Positions 1-8,960 of a stretch of DNA of 64,000 nucleotides are shown here, piece after piece. The stretch is from Streptomyces chartreusis NRRL 3882 (GTDB lineage: Bacteria > Actinomycetota > Actinomycetes > Streptomycetales > Streptomycetaceae): assembly GCF_900236475.1 (NCBI RefSeq), contig NZ_LT963352.1, positions 8,589,001 through 8,653,000 of the forward strand. Reading direction: 5' to 3'. Under the pieces are notes generated by a model, which saw only the letters and a program-made list of their open reading frames with translations, had not been told where the DNA came from and ran no database searches. Both the position numbers and the translations under genes were made by a program. Every line of letters begins with the position of its first letter. The stretch's first letter is position 1.

Positions 1-1793
1 ATCGTCATGCCGCCGACGAACTGGGAGCGTGCGGTACGGGGGTTGAGGATGCGCCCCGCGGCGTACACCCCCAGCAGCCGGCCGACCCTGACCTCCCCGG
101 TGACCGTGTCCACGGCGACCTCGGCGAAATGCGCCCCGAAGGCGTGCCGCGCCCACTCGCTCTCGGCGTCCGCCGACCCCCGGGTGTCGGCTCGTGCGTC
201 GAGGCCCTGCTCGGGCAGCGGCCCCGGGTGCTCGGCCAGCCGCCGTACCAGCCGGGCACAGGCCTCGTGGACCGCCCAGCCGCAGGAGGCGGTGCCGGAC
301 GAGCCGCCGGCCAGCGGCGCCGACGGGAGTTCGGTGCTGCCGACCTCGATCCGCACCCGCTCCAGCGGCACGCCGAGGGCGTCGGCGCCGATCTGCGCGA
401 GCACGGTCCGGGCCCCCGTACCGATGTCCGTGGCGTTGACCCGCACCAGGAACGTCCCGTCGGGCAGCGCGCGGGCCGTCGCCGTGGCGGGCCACACCAT
501 GACGGGATACGTCGCCGCCGCCACCCCCGTCCCCAGGAGCAGGGGCCCTTCCCGGCGGGCGGCCGGCCGGGGATCGCGCCCGGCCCACCCGAAGCGGCGG
601 GCGCCCTCGCGCAGACACTCCACCAGGTGCCTGCTGCTGAATGGCTTGCCGCTGTCGGGTTCGACGTCCGGCTCGTTGCGGACACGCAGTTCGACCGGGT
701 CCATGCCCAGCTCGGCGGCCAGCTCGTCCATCGCGGACTCCAGTGCGTACATGCCCGGAGCCTCGCCCGGTGCCCGCATCCATGACGGCGAGGGCACGTC
801 CAGCGCCGCGACCCGGTGCTCCGTACGACTGTGGGGGGCCGCGTACATCACCCGCGCCGGCACCGCCGCCTGCTCCACGAACTCCTTGATCCGGGAGGTG
901 TGCGTCGTGACCTCGTGCACGAGGGAGGTGAGGCGCCCGTCCGCGTCGGCGCCGAGCCGCAGCCGGTGCAGGGTGGGAGCACGATGCCCCACGACGGCGG
1001 GCAGGTACCGGCGGGGCAGCGCCACGGTGACCGCCCGCCCGGTCTGCCGTGCCGCCATCACGGCGAGAACCACGTCGGGCCGTGGTGTGCCCTTGGAGCC
1101 GAAGCCGCCGCCGACGTGCTCGGCGGTGACGACGATCCGCTCCTCGGGAATGCCGAACAGCCCGGCGAGCACGCCCCGTACGGCACCGGAGCCCTGGCTG
1201 GAGGTGTGCACGGTGAGCCGGTCGTCGTCCCAGCGGGCGGTGCTGGCGTGCGGCTCCATCGGGTGGTTGTGCAACGGCGGCACAGAGTAGGCGACATCGA
1301 CCCGAGCGGCCGACGAACCGAACGCCCCGTCGGGATCGCCCTGTTCGCGGACGGCCGGATAACCGGCGTTGGCCTCCTCGGGGACGTACACACCCGGGTG
1401 CGAGGCGGTGAGGGTCACATCGTGATCCTCGACGGCGTAGTCGACGCGGACCGCGGCGGCACCGGCCCGCGCCGCCTCCAGGGTCTCGGCCACCACCAGC
1501 GCCACGAACCAGCCGCGGTGCGGAACCCCGGGGTCCTGGAACACGGCGAGCGTGGGATCGTCCGGCTCGACGAGCCGCGGCGCGTTCTCGTGGGTGAGGA
1601 CGGCGAGCACACCGGGCACGGCCAGGGCGGCAGCCGTGTCGACGCCGGTCACCCGGCCCCGGGCGACAGCCGCCGGCACGGGCCACGCCTGGGCCCGGCC
1701 CGGGGAGTGGTACTCGGCGGCGTAGCGGGCGGTGCCGCTGACCTTCTCCAGGCCCTCCCGGCGCTCGGCAGGGGCTCCCACGCTGCCGGTCAT
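1..1793 (-). CDS. Molybdenum hydroxylase large (Moco) subunit, PaoC/XdhA type, 3' end outside window
   Basis: Molybdopterin-cytosine-dinucleotide-binding catalytic subunit of an aldehyde or xanthine dehydrogenase-type enzyme that hydroxylates its substrate and passes electrons through FeS and FAD partners. About 597 codons are present. I see the family N-terminus (EKVSGTARYAAE), the substrate-channel motif GGGFGSKG, and the downstream SPSWMRAPGEAPGMYALE region. The C-terminal segment with the active-site glutamate lies beyond base 1. The ATG at 1791-1793 overlaps the TGA of the FAD-subunit gene, so the three subunits are translationally coupled. The enzyme family is secure. The substrate is not readable from the sequence; the FAD partner points to aldehydes rather than purines. 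Confidence 0.93.
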   Translation of the reverse strand, partial: MTGSVGAPAERREGLEKVSGTARYAAEYHSPGRAQAWPVPAAVARGRVTGVDTAAALAVPGVLAVLTHENAPRLVEPDDPTLAVFQDPGVPHRGWFVALVVAETLEAARAGAAAVRVDYAVEDHDVTLTASHPGVYVPEEANAGYPAVREQGDPDGAFGSSAARVDVAYSVPPLHNHPMEPHASTARWDDDRLTVHTSSQGSGAVRGVLAGLFGIPEERIVVTAEHVGGGFGSKGTPRPDVVLAVMAARQTGRAVTVALPRRYLPAVVGHRAPTLHRLRLGADADGRLTSLVHEVTTHTSRIKEFVEQAAVPARVMYAAPHSRTEHRVAALDVPSPSWMRAPGEAPGMYALESAMDELAAELGMDPVELRVRNEPDVEPDSGKPFSSRHLVECLREGARRFGWAGRDPRPAARREGPLLLGTGVAAATYPVMVWPATATARALPDGTFLVRVNATDIGTGARTVLAQIGADALGVPLERVRIEVGSTELPSAPLAGGSSGTASCGWAVHEACARLVRRLAEHPGPLPEQGLDARADTRGSADAESEWARHAFGAHFAEVAVDTVTGEVRVGRLLGVYAAGRILNPRTARSQFVGGMT

Positions 1794-2794
1794 GAAGCCC
1801 TCCTCGTCAGCGCCGCGTCCGCGAGCCGGGACAGCACGTCCAGGGCGATCCCCCGGGCCAGCGGCACCTTGTAGGCGTTGTCGCGCAGCGGCTGCGCGGC
1901 GGACAGTTCCAGGTCGACGGCGTGCTCGAACGCGGCGGCGGTCGGAGCCGCACCCAGCAGCGCCTCCTCCGCCCGCCGGGCCCGCCACGGCCGGTGCGCC
2001 AGCGCCCCGAACGCGAGCCCCACGTCGCCGACCACACCGTCCGACACCCGCAGCACGGCCGCGACGGACGCGAGCGCGAAGGCGTACGAAGCCCGGTCGC
2101 GGGCCTTGCGGTACGCCGACGGCAGCCCTGCGGTGGCGGCCGGCAGCACCACGCCGGTGACGAGTTCGCCGGGCCGGATCTCGGTGTCCTGCTCCGGCCG
2201 GTCCCCGGGCAGCCGGTGGAAGTCCGCCGCCGCGACACTCCGGGCGCCCTCGGGGCCGTACAGCTCGACACGCCCGTCCAGAGCGGCCAGCGCCACCGCC
2301 ATGTCCGACGGATGCGTGGCGATGCAGTGCTCGGAGTGGCCCAGCACGGCGTGATCACGGTGGACGCCCTCCCGCGCGCCGCAGCCGCTGCCCGGCTCGC
2401 GCTTGTTGCACGGCTTCGACAGGTCCTGGAAGTACGGGCACCGGGTGCGCTGGAGCAGATTGCCGCCGGTCGTCGCCGCGTTGCGCAGCTGCCCCGACGC
2501 CCCCGCGAGCACCGCCTGCGACAGCGCCGGGTACCGGTCGCGCACGAGGGGGTGGGCCGCGAGGTCGCTGTTGCGGACCAGCGCCCCGATCCGCAGTGCA
2601 CCGTCCGGCAGCTCCTCCACCGCGTCCAGCGGCAGCCGGGTGACGTCGACGAGGGCGGCGGGCCGCTCGACGCCGAGCTTCATCAGATCGACGAGATTGG
2701 TGCCGCCGCCGAGATAACGGGCGCCGGCGTGGGAGGCGTAGGCGGAGGTCGCCTCCTCGACGCTCCGGGCGCGGACGTAGGCGAACTCCTTCAC
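1790..2794 (-). CDS. Molybdenum hydroxylase FAD subunit with extra FeS-type cysteines (PaoB-like)
   Basis: FAD-binding subunit, 334 aa, of the same three-gene enzyme. It has the FAD-loop motif YLGGGTNLVDLMK and TTGGNLLQRTRCPYF. An insert follows with four cysteines (in RTRCP, KPCNK, GSGCG and SEHCIATHP). This matches the E. coli PaoB/YagS branch, where such cysteines hold an additional [4Fe-4S] cluster; classical xanthine dehydrogenase FAD subunits lack it. The start is the GTG at 2794 because its GTGA overlaps the FeS-subunit stop; longer in-frame starts would run inside the upstream gene. Inference: PaoABC-like aldehyde oxidoreductase. Confidence 0.93.
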   Translation of the reverse strand: MKEFAYVRARSVEEATSAYASHAGARYLGGGTNLVDLMKLGVERPAALVDVTRLPLDAVEELPDGALRIGALVRNSDLAAHPLVRDRYPALSQAVLAGASGQLRNAATTGGNLLQRTRCPYFQDLSKPCNKREPGSGCGAREGVHRDHAVLGHSEHCIATHPSDMAVALAALDGRVELYGPEGARSVAAADFHRLPGDRPEQDTEIRPGELVTGVVLPAATAGLPSAYRKARDRASYAFALASVAAVLRVSDGVVGDVGLAFGALAHRPWRARRAEEALLGAAPTAAAFEHAVDLELSAAQPLRDNAYKVPLARGIALDVLSRLADAALTRRAS

Positions 2795-3321
2795 GGGATC
2801 ACGTCCTCCACGGCCTCGGCGATCCGCGGATACGCACCGCACCGGCACAGGTTGCCGCTCAGCCGCTCCCTGATCTCCTCCCGGTCCAGCGGCACCGGCT
2901 CGCCCGAGGGCGTCTGCGGGCCGGTGACGTGCGAGGGATGGCCGGCCGCCGCCTCGGCGAGCATGCCGGCCGCGGAGCAGATCTGGCCCGGGGTGCAGTA
3001 GCCGCACTGGAAGGCGTCGCGCTCCAGGAAGGCCCGTTGCAGGGGGTGGGGTTCCTCGCCGTCGCCGGACAGCCCCTCGATCGTGGTGATCTCACAGCCG
3101 TCCAGGGCGACCGCGAACAGCAGACAGCTGTTGACGCGCCGCCCGTCCACCAGGACCGTGCAGGCGCCGCACTGGCCGTGGTCGCAGCCCTTCTTGGCGC
3201 CCGTGAGGTCCAGATCCTCCCGCAGCAGGTCCAGCAGGACCCGCCGGTGGTCGACGGTGAGGGTGTGGGGTTTGCCGTTGACGCGGAGCGTCGTCTCCGA
3301 GTGGTGCTGGTCGTTGCCCAT
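2791..3321 (-). CDS. Molybdenum hydroxylase [2Fe-2S] subunit (PaoA-like)
   Basis: Small electron-transfer subunit, 176 aa, with two [2Fe-2S] clusters. The plant-ferredoxin-type cluster is GCDHGQCGACTVLVDG plus a later C. The second is CGYCTPGQ followed by NLCRCGAYPRI. The ATG at 3321 is preceded by GGAAGG at good spacing and opens directly into the beta-grasp fold. Unlike E. coli PaoA, there is no Tat signal before the ferredoxin domain, so the complex is probably cytoplasmic. First gene of a coupled operon: FeS, FAD, Moco subunit. Confidence 0.94.
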   Translation of the reverse strand: MGNDQHHSETTLRVNGKPHTLTVDHRRVLLDLLREDLDLTGAKKGCDHGQCGACTVLVDGRRVNSCLLFAVALDGCEITTIEGLSGDGEEPHPLQRAFLERDAFQCGYCTPGQICSAAGMLAEAAAGHPSHVTGPQTPSGEPVPLDREEIRERLSGNLCRCGAYPRIAEAVEDVIP

Positions 3322-3427
3322 GTCGTCGAGGACCTTCCCGGACGGTCCGTACTGCCGTACGCACCGCGTATCCACCAGACCACGACTGACACGTGCACCC
3401 CGTGCGGAAGAGCCCAGGGGATGTCCG

Positions 3428-4585
3428 CTAGCGCTCGTCCCGGGACGGGGCCACGGGACGCTGGGACCTGCTCTTGAGGCGTTCGAACGTGCGCGTGAGC
3501 TGGTGCAGCGGAGACGCCGTGGAGGCGTCGGAGGGCTGCTGACGCACCGGAGCGGCCGCGGCGGACTCCTGGTAGGCGGCCAGAGCCTCGTGGGCGCGTT
3601 CGGCCGCCTCCCGGTACAGGTCACGTGACTTCGTCATGGCCTCGAGTGCCTCGGCGTACATGGCCACGAGACCGCGCTGGCGCTCCAGCTCCTCCTGGAG
3701 GGTCAGCAGGTGCCAGTCCTCCCGGAGCGCGGTGAGGGCGTCCTCGGCGCCCTCGGGCAGCGGTCTCGGCAGCGCGGCGTACCTGGTCACCGCGTCGACG
3801 AGGCCGGCCGGCTCCGAGCCGTCGAGGAAGACCGCGCGGACGGAGAAGTCCTCGGCGTCGTAGCCCTCCGGCGCCGGGGTGCCGGGCAGCACCACGGCAC
3901 CACCGCGCGGCACCTGCACACCCGCATCCCGCAGGGCCCAGTTGACCCCCCGCAGCTGCTGCGGGGCAGCCCGGTGCTCCACCACACGGTGCCGCAGCCC
4001 CGCCGGCAGCCACCGTGCCACCGGCAGCCGGCCCCGCTCGTCCGTGGTCATCGCCTCGTGGACGACCACATGGATGTGCCACCCGCCGGGCACCGCGTTC
4101 CTGAACAGGCGCCGCGTGTCCTTGTCGTCCTGGGGAAGTGGGTTGATCTTCCCCAGGGACAGCTCCACGGCGCCGTCCCGGTCCCAGGCGACGTCCGGCT
4201 CCTCCGGCCAGAACAGCGCGGCCGGCGACGGCCAGTCGTTGTTCCACGGCCGCTCGGCCTCGGCGACCAGAATCCACTCCTGCCCGCCGTCCGGCCCGGG
4301 CGTCACGCCGATCCGGGCCCGCACGGTCACCGTCTCCTCCACCCGCCAGCGGGCCTCGAAGGCTCGCTCGGCCGGGGCGGCCTCGGTCCCGGCACCGGTC
4401 CCGGCTTCGGTTCCGGCCTCGGTTTCGGCCTGGGGCAACTCGAGAAAGTCGTCGATGGCCCGACTTCGCTTGCGCAGCTCGAGCGAGCGCCGGAGCACGT
4501 CTTCCGCGGCGCCTCCGGCATGGCGGCCGCGAGCCAGCCACACCGTGGCGGGAGTCATGGGGCGGACGGTGGGGGAGGTCGGCAT
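3428..4585 (-). CDS. Hypothetical protein with low-complexity EAGT-rich linker and helical C-terminus
   Basis: Not recognised; 385 aa from the ATG at 4585. It has an N-terminal basic-helical segment, then a linker made of degenerate GTEA repeats around residues 55-70. A folded region rich in Trp and Pro follows (ERPWNNDWPSPAALFWPEEP). From about residue 290 there is a helical, coiled-coil-like stretch (LQEELERQRGLVAMYAEAL) and a disordered Arg/Ser-rich tail. No catalytic motif, signal peptide or membrane segment is visible. A longer start at 4648 was rejected because the extra 21 residues have the codon use of non-coding sequence. It stands alone between the molybdenum enzyme operon and a terminator. 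Confidence 0.7.
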   Translation of the reverse strand: MPTSPTVRPMTPATVWLARGRHAGGAAEDVLRRSLELRKRSRAIDDFLELPQAETEAGTEAGTGAGTEAAPAERAFEARWRVEETVTVRARIGVTPGPDGGQEWILVAEAERPWNNDWPSPAALFWPEEPDVAWDRDGAVELSLGKINPLPQDDKDTRRLFRNAVPGGWHIHVVVHEAMTTDERGRLPVARWLPAGLRHRVVEHRAAPQQLRGVNWALRDAGVQVPRGGAVVLPGTPAPEGYDAEDFSVRAVFLDGSEPAGLVDAVTRYAALPRPLPEGAEDALTALREDWHLLTLQEELERQRGLVAMYAEALEAMTKSRDLYREAAERAHEALAAYQESAAAAPVRQQPSDASTASPLHQLTRTFERLKSRSQRPVAPSRDER

Positions 4586-5074
4586 GGGTCCAATTGTGAA
4601 CGGGGGCAGGTGCGCCTGCCAGTATCGTCGCCGCAGGCCGACGGGCATAACCCGGGGTCACAGACGGGGCGGCGCCCGGCGGCGCCCGGCGGCGCCAGGG
4701 GGCAGCGCCGGGTGCGCGGAGGCACGTGGCGCGCACGGGGTGTGCGCGCCGCGCGCGAACCGGCGGATCACACTCATGGCCCCACCGGTGTCCGGTCCCG
4801 ACAATGGTCCGCACGAGCAGGGCCCGCCCACCATCCGCATCGGGGCGGGTCCTGTTCGCCTGCCGTCAGGCTTCTCCGGGGCGTCACGATCCTGTCCATC
4901 CAACGGAAAGACGCTTTGTCGCGGCCGCCGATCTTCGCAGGTGCGCCTGACGCAACCCCGCCATGCAGCGAAACGGGCAATGGAGACGGATGGGTTACCG
5001 CCGTTAACGCAAATGCAACAAGGCCGGGGGCAGCCCCGGCCTTGTCGTGCTCGGTGTCGAATGCCGATCGATGA
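4586..5074. other. Intergenic region, no supported gene
   Basis: About 490 bp with no ORF of convincing codon use. It holds a short GC-rich run in which the unit GGCGGCGCCC recurs near 4670-4700, some AT-richer sequence at 4900-5015 that may carry the promoter of the gene starting at 4585, and the terminator hairpin at 5018-5045. Confidence 0.5.
5018..5045 (-). terminator. Hairpin terminator of the aminotransferase gene
   Basis: ACAAGGCCGGGG and CCCCGGCCTTGT form a perfect 12-bp stem around a 4-base loop (GCAG). It lies 29 bp past the aminotransferase stop and a T-containing tract follows on the minus strand. The stem is symmetrical, so it may also stop transcripts from the other side. Confidence 0.8.
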
Positions 5075-6352
5075 TCAGTGCTGGGCGGTCAGCCTCTCGT
5101 AGCCGGCGAGCCGCACGCACACGGTGATGCCGTAGGCGATCTGCTCCAGCTCCTCGAGAGCCGGGTAGGTGGGGCCGATGCGGATCACACGGTCGTCCGG
5201 ATCGTCGCCGTGGGGGTGTGTGGCCCCGGCCGGGGTGACGGCGATGCCGGCCTCGGCGGCCAGGCGGACCACCTCACGGGCACAGCCGTCGAGAACCCTG
5301 AGCGCGACGAAGTAGCCGCCCTTCGGCCGCGTCCAGGTGGCGAGCCCGGTGTCGCCGAGCTGCTCGCTGAAGACGCGCTCGACGGTCGCGAACTTCGGCG
5401 CCAGGATCGCGCGGTGACGGCGCATATGAGCACGCAGCCCGTCGTTGTCCTTGAGGAAGAGCGCGTGACGGAGTTGGTTGACCTTGTCCGGGCCGATCGT
5501 CCGCTTCCCCGAGTTGGCACGCCACCAGGCGACGTTCGCGGGTGAAGAGCCGAAGAACGCGACCCCCGCCCCGGCCATCGTGATCTTCGAGGTGGAGCCG
5601 AACACGAACGCCCGGTCCGGGTGGCCGGCCTCGCGGCACGCGGCGAGGATGTCACCGACCTCCGTTTCGCCGTCGAGGTGGTGCACCGCGTACGCGTTGT
5701 CCCAGAAGATCCTGAAGTCCGGTGCGGCCGTCTCCATGGCGGACAGCCGGCGCACGGTCTCGTCGCTGTAGCAGGTGCCGTCGGGGTTGCTGTACTTGGG
5801 CACGCACCAGATGCCCTTGATCCGCGCGTCGGAGCGCACGAGGTCCTCGACGACGGCCATGTCCGGTCCGCCGTCGGTCATCGGGACGGGGATCATGTCG
5901 ATGCCGAAGCGTGCGCACAGGGCGAAGTGCCGGTCGTAGCCGGGCACCGGGCACAGAAACGCCACCCGCTGGTCGGCCCAGCGGCCTTCGGCCCCGGGTA
6001 CGTCGCCGAGGAGGGCGTGCACGATGCAGTCGTGCATGAGCTCGAGGCTCGAGTTGCCGACTGCCAGCAGCTGGTCGACGGGGACTTGGAGGACGGGCGC
6101 GAAGATGTCCCGCAGCTCCCGCAGCCCGTCGCTCGGGGCGCCGTAGTTGCGGCAGTCGGTGCCGTCCAGTGCCGTGTAGCGCCCGTCGGGCAACGTGAGC
6201 AGTTCAGCGGACAGGTCGAGCTGCTCGGGCGAGGGCTTGCCCCGCGTCAGATCCAGCCGCAGACCGCGGTCCTTGAGGTCGGCGTAGTCACGACGCGCCT
6301 CGTCCAGGCCTAAGGCGAGGGCGTCGGCGTCACGGTGAGCAATGGTTGTCAT
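5075..6352 (-). CDS. Aspartate aminotransferase, type Ic (PLP-dependent)
   Basis: Fold-type I PLP enzyme, 425 aa, of the actinobacterial type Ic aspartate aminotransferase group (C. glutamicum AspT-like), interconverting aspartate/2-oxoglutarate and oxaloacetate/glutamate. Visible signatures are DLTRGKPSPEQLDL near the N-terminus, the cofactor-contact segment VPKYSNPDGTCYS, FWDNAYAVHHLD, and GSTSKITMAGAG with the PLP lysine. RIGPTYPALEELEQ closes the small domain. Leu14 is encoded by TTA (bases 6311-6313), the rare codon read by bldA tRNA, which could make the enzyme developmentally timed. Followed by a strong terminator; stands alone. Confidence 0.92.
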   Translation of the reverse strand: MTTIAHRDADALALGLDEARRDYADLKDRGLRLDLTRGKPSPEQLDLSAELLTLPDGRYTALDGTDCRNYGAPSDGLRELRDIFAPVLQVPVDQLLAVGNSSLELMHDCIVHALLGDVPGAEGRWADQRVAFLCPVPGYDRHFALCARFGIDMIPVPMTDGGPDMAVVEDLVRSDARIKGIWCVPKYSNPDGTCYSDETVRRLSAMETAAPDFRIFWDNAYAVHHLDGETEVGDILAACREAGHPDRAFVFGSTSKITMAGAGVAFFGSSPANVAWWRANSGKRTIGPDKVNQLRHALFLKDNDGLRAHMRRHRAILAPKFATVERVFSEQLGDTGLATWTRPKGGYFVALRVLDGCAREVVRLAAEAGIAVTPAGATHPHGDDPDDRVIRIGPTYPALEELEQIAYGITVCVRLAGYERLTAQH

Positions 6353-6376
6353 GGTGTCCTTGGGTCAACGCGGTGT

Positions 6377-6403
6377 CGGGCGGCGCCGTGGTGCCGCCGC
6401 CCG
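6377..6403. terminator. Possible hairpin between broken regulator and aminotransferase
   Basis: CGGGCGGCG and CGCCGCCCG form a 9-bp stem around a 9-base loop, between the end of the broken regulator gene and the aminotransferase start. There is no T tract, so it is only a candidate. Confidence 0.4.
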
Positions 6404-6434
6404 GCCCGACGCTAACAAGCGACAACCGGTCGGC

Positions 6435-6985
6435 TCACCGTTCTTGCTGCTCGACGGCCTTCTCGTGGGAGATGTCGAGATCGCGTAGCAGGTAACCCGC
6501 GTGGAGCCGGTTACGTGCCCCGATACGGCGCATGATGTCGGCGAGGTGGGGCTGGAAGGTGCGCAGGGAGATGCCCAGACGCTTGGCGACGACCTTGTCG
6601 TCGTAGCCCTGGGAGAGCAGTTTCACGATCGCCGTCTTGATTTCCTCGGAGCTGCGCAGCACCTGATCAGCGCGCTGGGCGGCAGTGGGAGCTTCACGGC
6701 GATCGCGGTCCCCTCGAACCCCGCGCCGACCGGTGCGGCTCGCTCGACCTGCGCGATCAGACCCTGGGTGCCGAAGGTGTGGTGCACCGTGGCCTGGGCC
6801 ACTTCCAGCTCGGCGGCGATGCCACGCGTGCTTCCGGCCGCGCGCCCTTCTCTCGCCATGGAGTCGATGGCCGCCTTGATCCGGCGGCCCTGGCGGTTCT
6901 TCTCCTGGCGGCCGCGCGCGAGCTCGGGTTGCGCATCCCGCACGTAGGACAGGTCCTGCTCGCTTCGGATCGGTCCCGTATGCAA
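6435..6985 (-). pseudogene. Frameshifted, 5'-truncated LuxR-type regulator
   Basis: Two overlapping reading frames together resemble one regulator. The frame from 6985 gives a helical segment (RSEQDLSYVRDAQPELARG ... VKLPLPP). The other frame then gives a good LuxR-type HTH (SSEEIKTAIVKLLSQGYDD, VVAKRLGISLRTFQPHLAD, RRIGARNRLHAGYLL). The switch needs net loss of one base (or gain of two) near 6672-6690. The usual N-terminal sensor part is missing: homologues I recall are about 300 aa and begin with a TrmB-like or other sensory region. Upstream of 6985 the sequence loses coding character. Either a decayed gene or a sequence error plus truncation; I favour decay. Confidence 0.7.
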
Positions 6986-7107
6986 CCTTGTCTGCTCCGC
7001 TGCACATTCACTTGGAAAATGCCAAAGCCTTCACCTGGGCCGAGCACGTTCCGTAGTGTCGTGCTCACGTTCGCGGGAACGGCCGTGCAGGGGAGGGGGG
7101 ATTCGGC

Positions 7108-7512
7108 GTGCCCGGAATCGACGAGAGTCTGCTGGAGGCCATGCGGCTGCCCGGCGCGCGAGGGGCGGCGGTGGTCGACTGGATCAGCGGTCTCGCCCTC
7201 GGCGCGGTGGGTGACGCTCCGGGCGGTGACCTGGAGGCGGCGGCCGCCGAGACCGCCGAACTCGCCCGCCTCGCCACGGAGAGCGGCGTGCTCGCCCCGG
7301 CCGGCGGTGACGCGGGCGGAGCGTCCGGCAAGGAACCACCCGTACAGGACCTGATCATCACGAACAGCGACTCGTACCACCTGCTCAGGTTCGTCACCAC
7401 GACCTTCGACAGCACCGTGTTCCTGCACTTATGGCTCGACCGCGGCGACGGCAACCTCGCCCTGGCCCGCATCCGGCTGGCCGAGATGGCGGACAGACTG
7501 GTGCTCGGATGA
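7108..7512 (+). CDS. Roadblock/LC7-like protein, first gene of cluster
   Basis: Small alpha/beta protein of 134 aa with roadblock/LC7 character: AAVVDWISGLALGAVG near the N-terminus, then the hydrophobic strand LIITNSDSYHLLRFV and the C-terminal helix NLALARIRLAEM. It is clearly paralogous to the 124-aa gene at 8961, which has VDYTSGMALGTLGG, ILITLNSQYHLIRLL and ANLAMARHQL at matching places. GTG start at 7108 behind a strong GGAGGGGGG. Leu108 is a TTA codon (7429-7431), suggesting bldA dependence. ATGA overlap with the next gene. Roadblock proteins usually regulate Ras-like GTPases; none is encoded here. Confidence 0.82.
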   Translation: MPGIDESLLEAMRLPGARGAAVVDWISGLALGAVGDAPGGDLEAAAAETAELARLATESGVLAPAGGDAGGASGKEPPVQDLIITNSDSYHLLRFVTTTFDSTVFLHLWLDRGDGNLALARIRLAEMADRLVLG

Positions 7513-8330
7513 TCACGCCGTCCCGGACCTCCCGCACGGACGAGCCGGTCTCGGCCCTGCTCGGCACCCTCGCCGTACAGGGCGCGAGCGGCGCCCTGTC
7601 CACCGAGGCGGGGATCGTCTACCTGGCCGCGGGACACGTCGTCCATGTCGAATCCGCCCTCACCGCCGACATCGGCGATCTGCTCACACACAGCGGCGCG
7701 CTCGCCCCGGACGGCTGGTGGGAGGCCATCGACCAGGCGGGCCGCCGTTGTCGCGTCGGCCGTCAGCTGGTGGACAGCGGCCACCTGGCCGCCGGCGCGC
7801 TCGAACTGTGCCACCTGGGCGCCCTCTTCGACGCGGCGTACTTCGTCCTCGCCCACGACGGACCGGCACTCCGCTTCCGCCCCGGAGCCGCGCACTGGCT
7901 GGGCGCGGTCCGTGCCGTGCCGGTGGACACCGTCCTGCGCGAGTCGAGACGCCGCCGCGAACTGCTGCACCGCATATGGCCCGAACCCGCGATCGACCTC
8001 GCCCCGCTCGCCCGCGTGCCCGGCACCGGCCCGGCGGACCTGCCTGCCCGCCGCAGCCGCACCCTCGCCCAGGTCGACGGTGTCCGCACGGCCGCCCAGA
8101 TCGCCACCGCCCTCGCCTGCCGCACCTTCCACACCCTCGTCGAACTCCGCCGCTTGGCCGCCGCCGGGCTGGTCGTTCCCAAAGTCCCCGCCCCTGCTCC
8201 AGCTTCTGCCCCCGCCCCCGCCCCCGCCCCCGTGTCCGCCGAGCCGGGCCCCGCCCCTCGTCCCACGGCACCGGACGAGCCCGACACCGCACTGCTGCGA
8301 CGGCTCCTGCACGCCTTGGAGGCACTGTGA
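7509..8330 (+). CDS. DUF4388-like protein with winged-helix-like C-terminus
   Basis: 273 aa. The first ~110 residues read like a DUF4388/PatA-N-type domain (LLGTLAVQGASGALSTEAG, GIVYLAAGHVVHVES, VGRQLVDSGHLAAGAL). A middle section includes a basic helix (RESRRRRELLHRIWP). Residues about 180-225 have winged-helix spacing (LAQVDGVRTAAQIATAL ... TLVELRRLAAAGLVV). A flexible Ala/Pro linker leads to a short C-terminal helix. Start by ATGA overlap with the roadblock gene, so coupled translation. Inference: scaffold or regulator working with the roadblock proteins around it; no enzymatic motif seen. Confidence 0.75.
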   Translation: MITPSRTSRTDEPVSALLGTLAVQGASGALSTEAGIVYLAAGHVVHVESALTADIGDLLTHSGALAPDGWWEAIDQAGRRCRVGRQLVDSGHLAAGALELCHLGALFDAAYFVLAHDGPALRFRPGAAHWLGAVRAVPVDTVLRESRRRRELLHRIWPEPAIDLAPLARVPGTGPADLPARRSRTLAQVDGVRTAAQIATALACRTFHTLVELRRLAAAGLVVPKVPAPAPASAPAPAPAPVSAEPGPAPRPTAPDEPDTALLRRLLHALEAL

Positions 8331-8368
8331 TCCGCGCGCGACGACAGCGTGCCGAAAGGAGACTGCTC

Positions 8369-8890
8369 ATGGCCGTCGAGACCGACGTCCTCGACGAACT
8401 GCGTCGGCTCCGCACCCGAGTCCCCCGCCTGACCGGTTCGCTCGCGGCCACCGTCGACGGACTCGTCCTCGCCCACGACGTCCCGGACGCCGAACCGGAG
8501 GGACTCGCGGCGCTCACCGCCGCCGCCCTCGGCGTCGCCCACCGCATGACCGACGCCGCGGCCCGCGGCGACTTCCGTGAACTACTGGTGCGCGGCTCCG
8601 GAGGCTACGTCGCCACCTACGCGGCCGGTGCGACCGCCGTCCTCACGCTCCTCGCCGAGGACCGCGTCAACGTCGGCCGCCTCCACCTGGAGGGCCGGCG
8701 TGGCGGCGCCCGGATCGCGGACCTGGTGGCCACGCACGTCGGCCCGGGCACCGGCCGCCACGCCGACCGGCCCGCGCCAGCCGAACACCTCGCGGCGGCA
8801 CCCCCCGCCACGGCCCGCCCCATCGGCACCCTCCCGGTACGCACCCCGCAGCGGCCCACCCATCAGCCGCGCCCGCAGACCGGCAGCTGA
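8369..8890 (+). CDS. Roadblock/LC7 domain protein
   Basis: 173 aa with a clear roadblock/LC7 domain: VPRLTGSLAATVDGLVLAHD, the helix ALTAAALGVAHRMTDAA, and GGYVATYAAGATAVLTLLAE. A disordered Pro/Arg-rich tail of about 45 residues follows. The ATG at 8369 sits behind AAAGGAG; the alternative GTG at 8328, inside the previous gene's end, lacks such a site. Third gene of the cluster and more distant from the other two roadblock proteins. Confidence 0.85.
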   Translation: MAVETDVLDELRRLRTRVPRLTGSLAATVDGLVLAHDVPDAEPEGLAALTAAALGVAHRMTDAAARGDFRELLVRGSGGYVATYAAGATAVLTLLAEDRVNVGRLHLEGRRGGARIADLVATHVGPGTGRHADRPAPAEHLAAAPPATARPIGTLPVRTPQRPTHQPRPQTGS

Positions 8891-8960
8891 GCCACCCGAA
8901 CCACCAGAACCACGAACCATCCGACCCACTGAGCAACACCGAACGAAAGGAACCGCCCGC

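Noticed and set aside
4670..4705. GGCGGCGCCC-like short tandem repeat
   Set aside because: Only about three imperfect copies in GC-rich sequence; no evidence of function.
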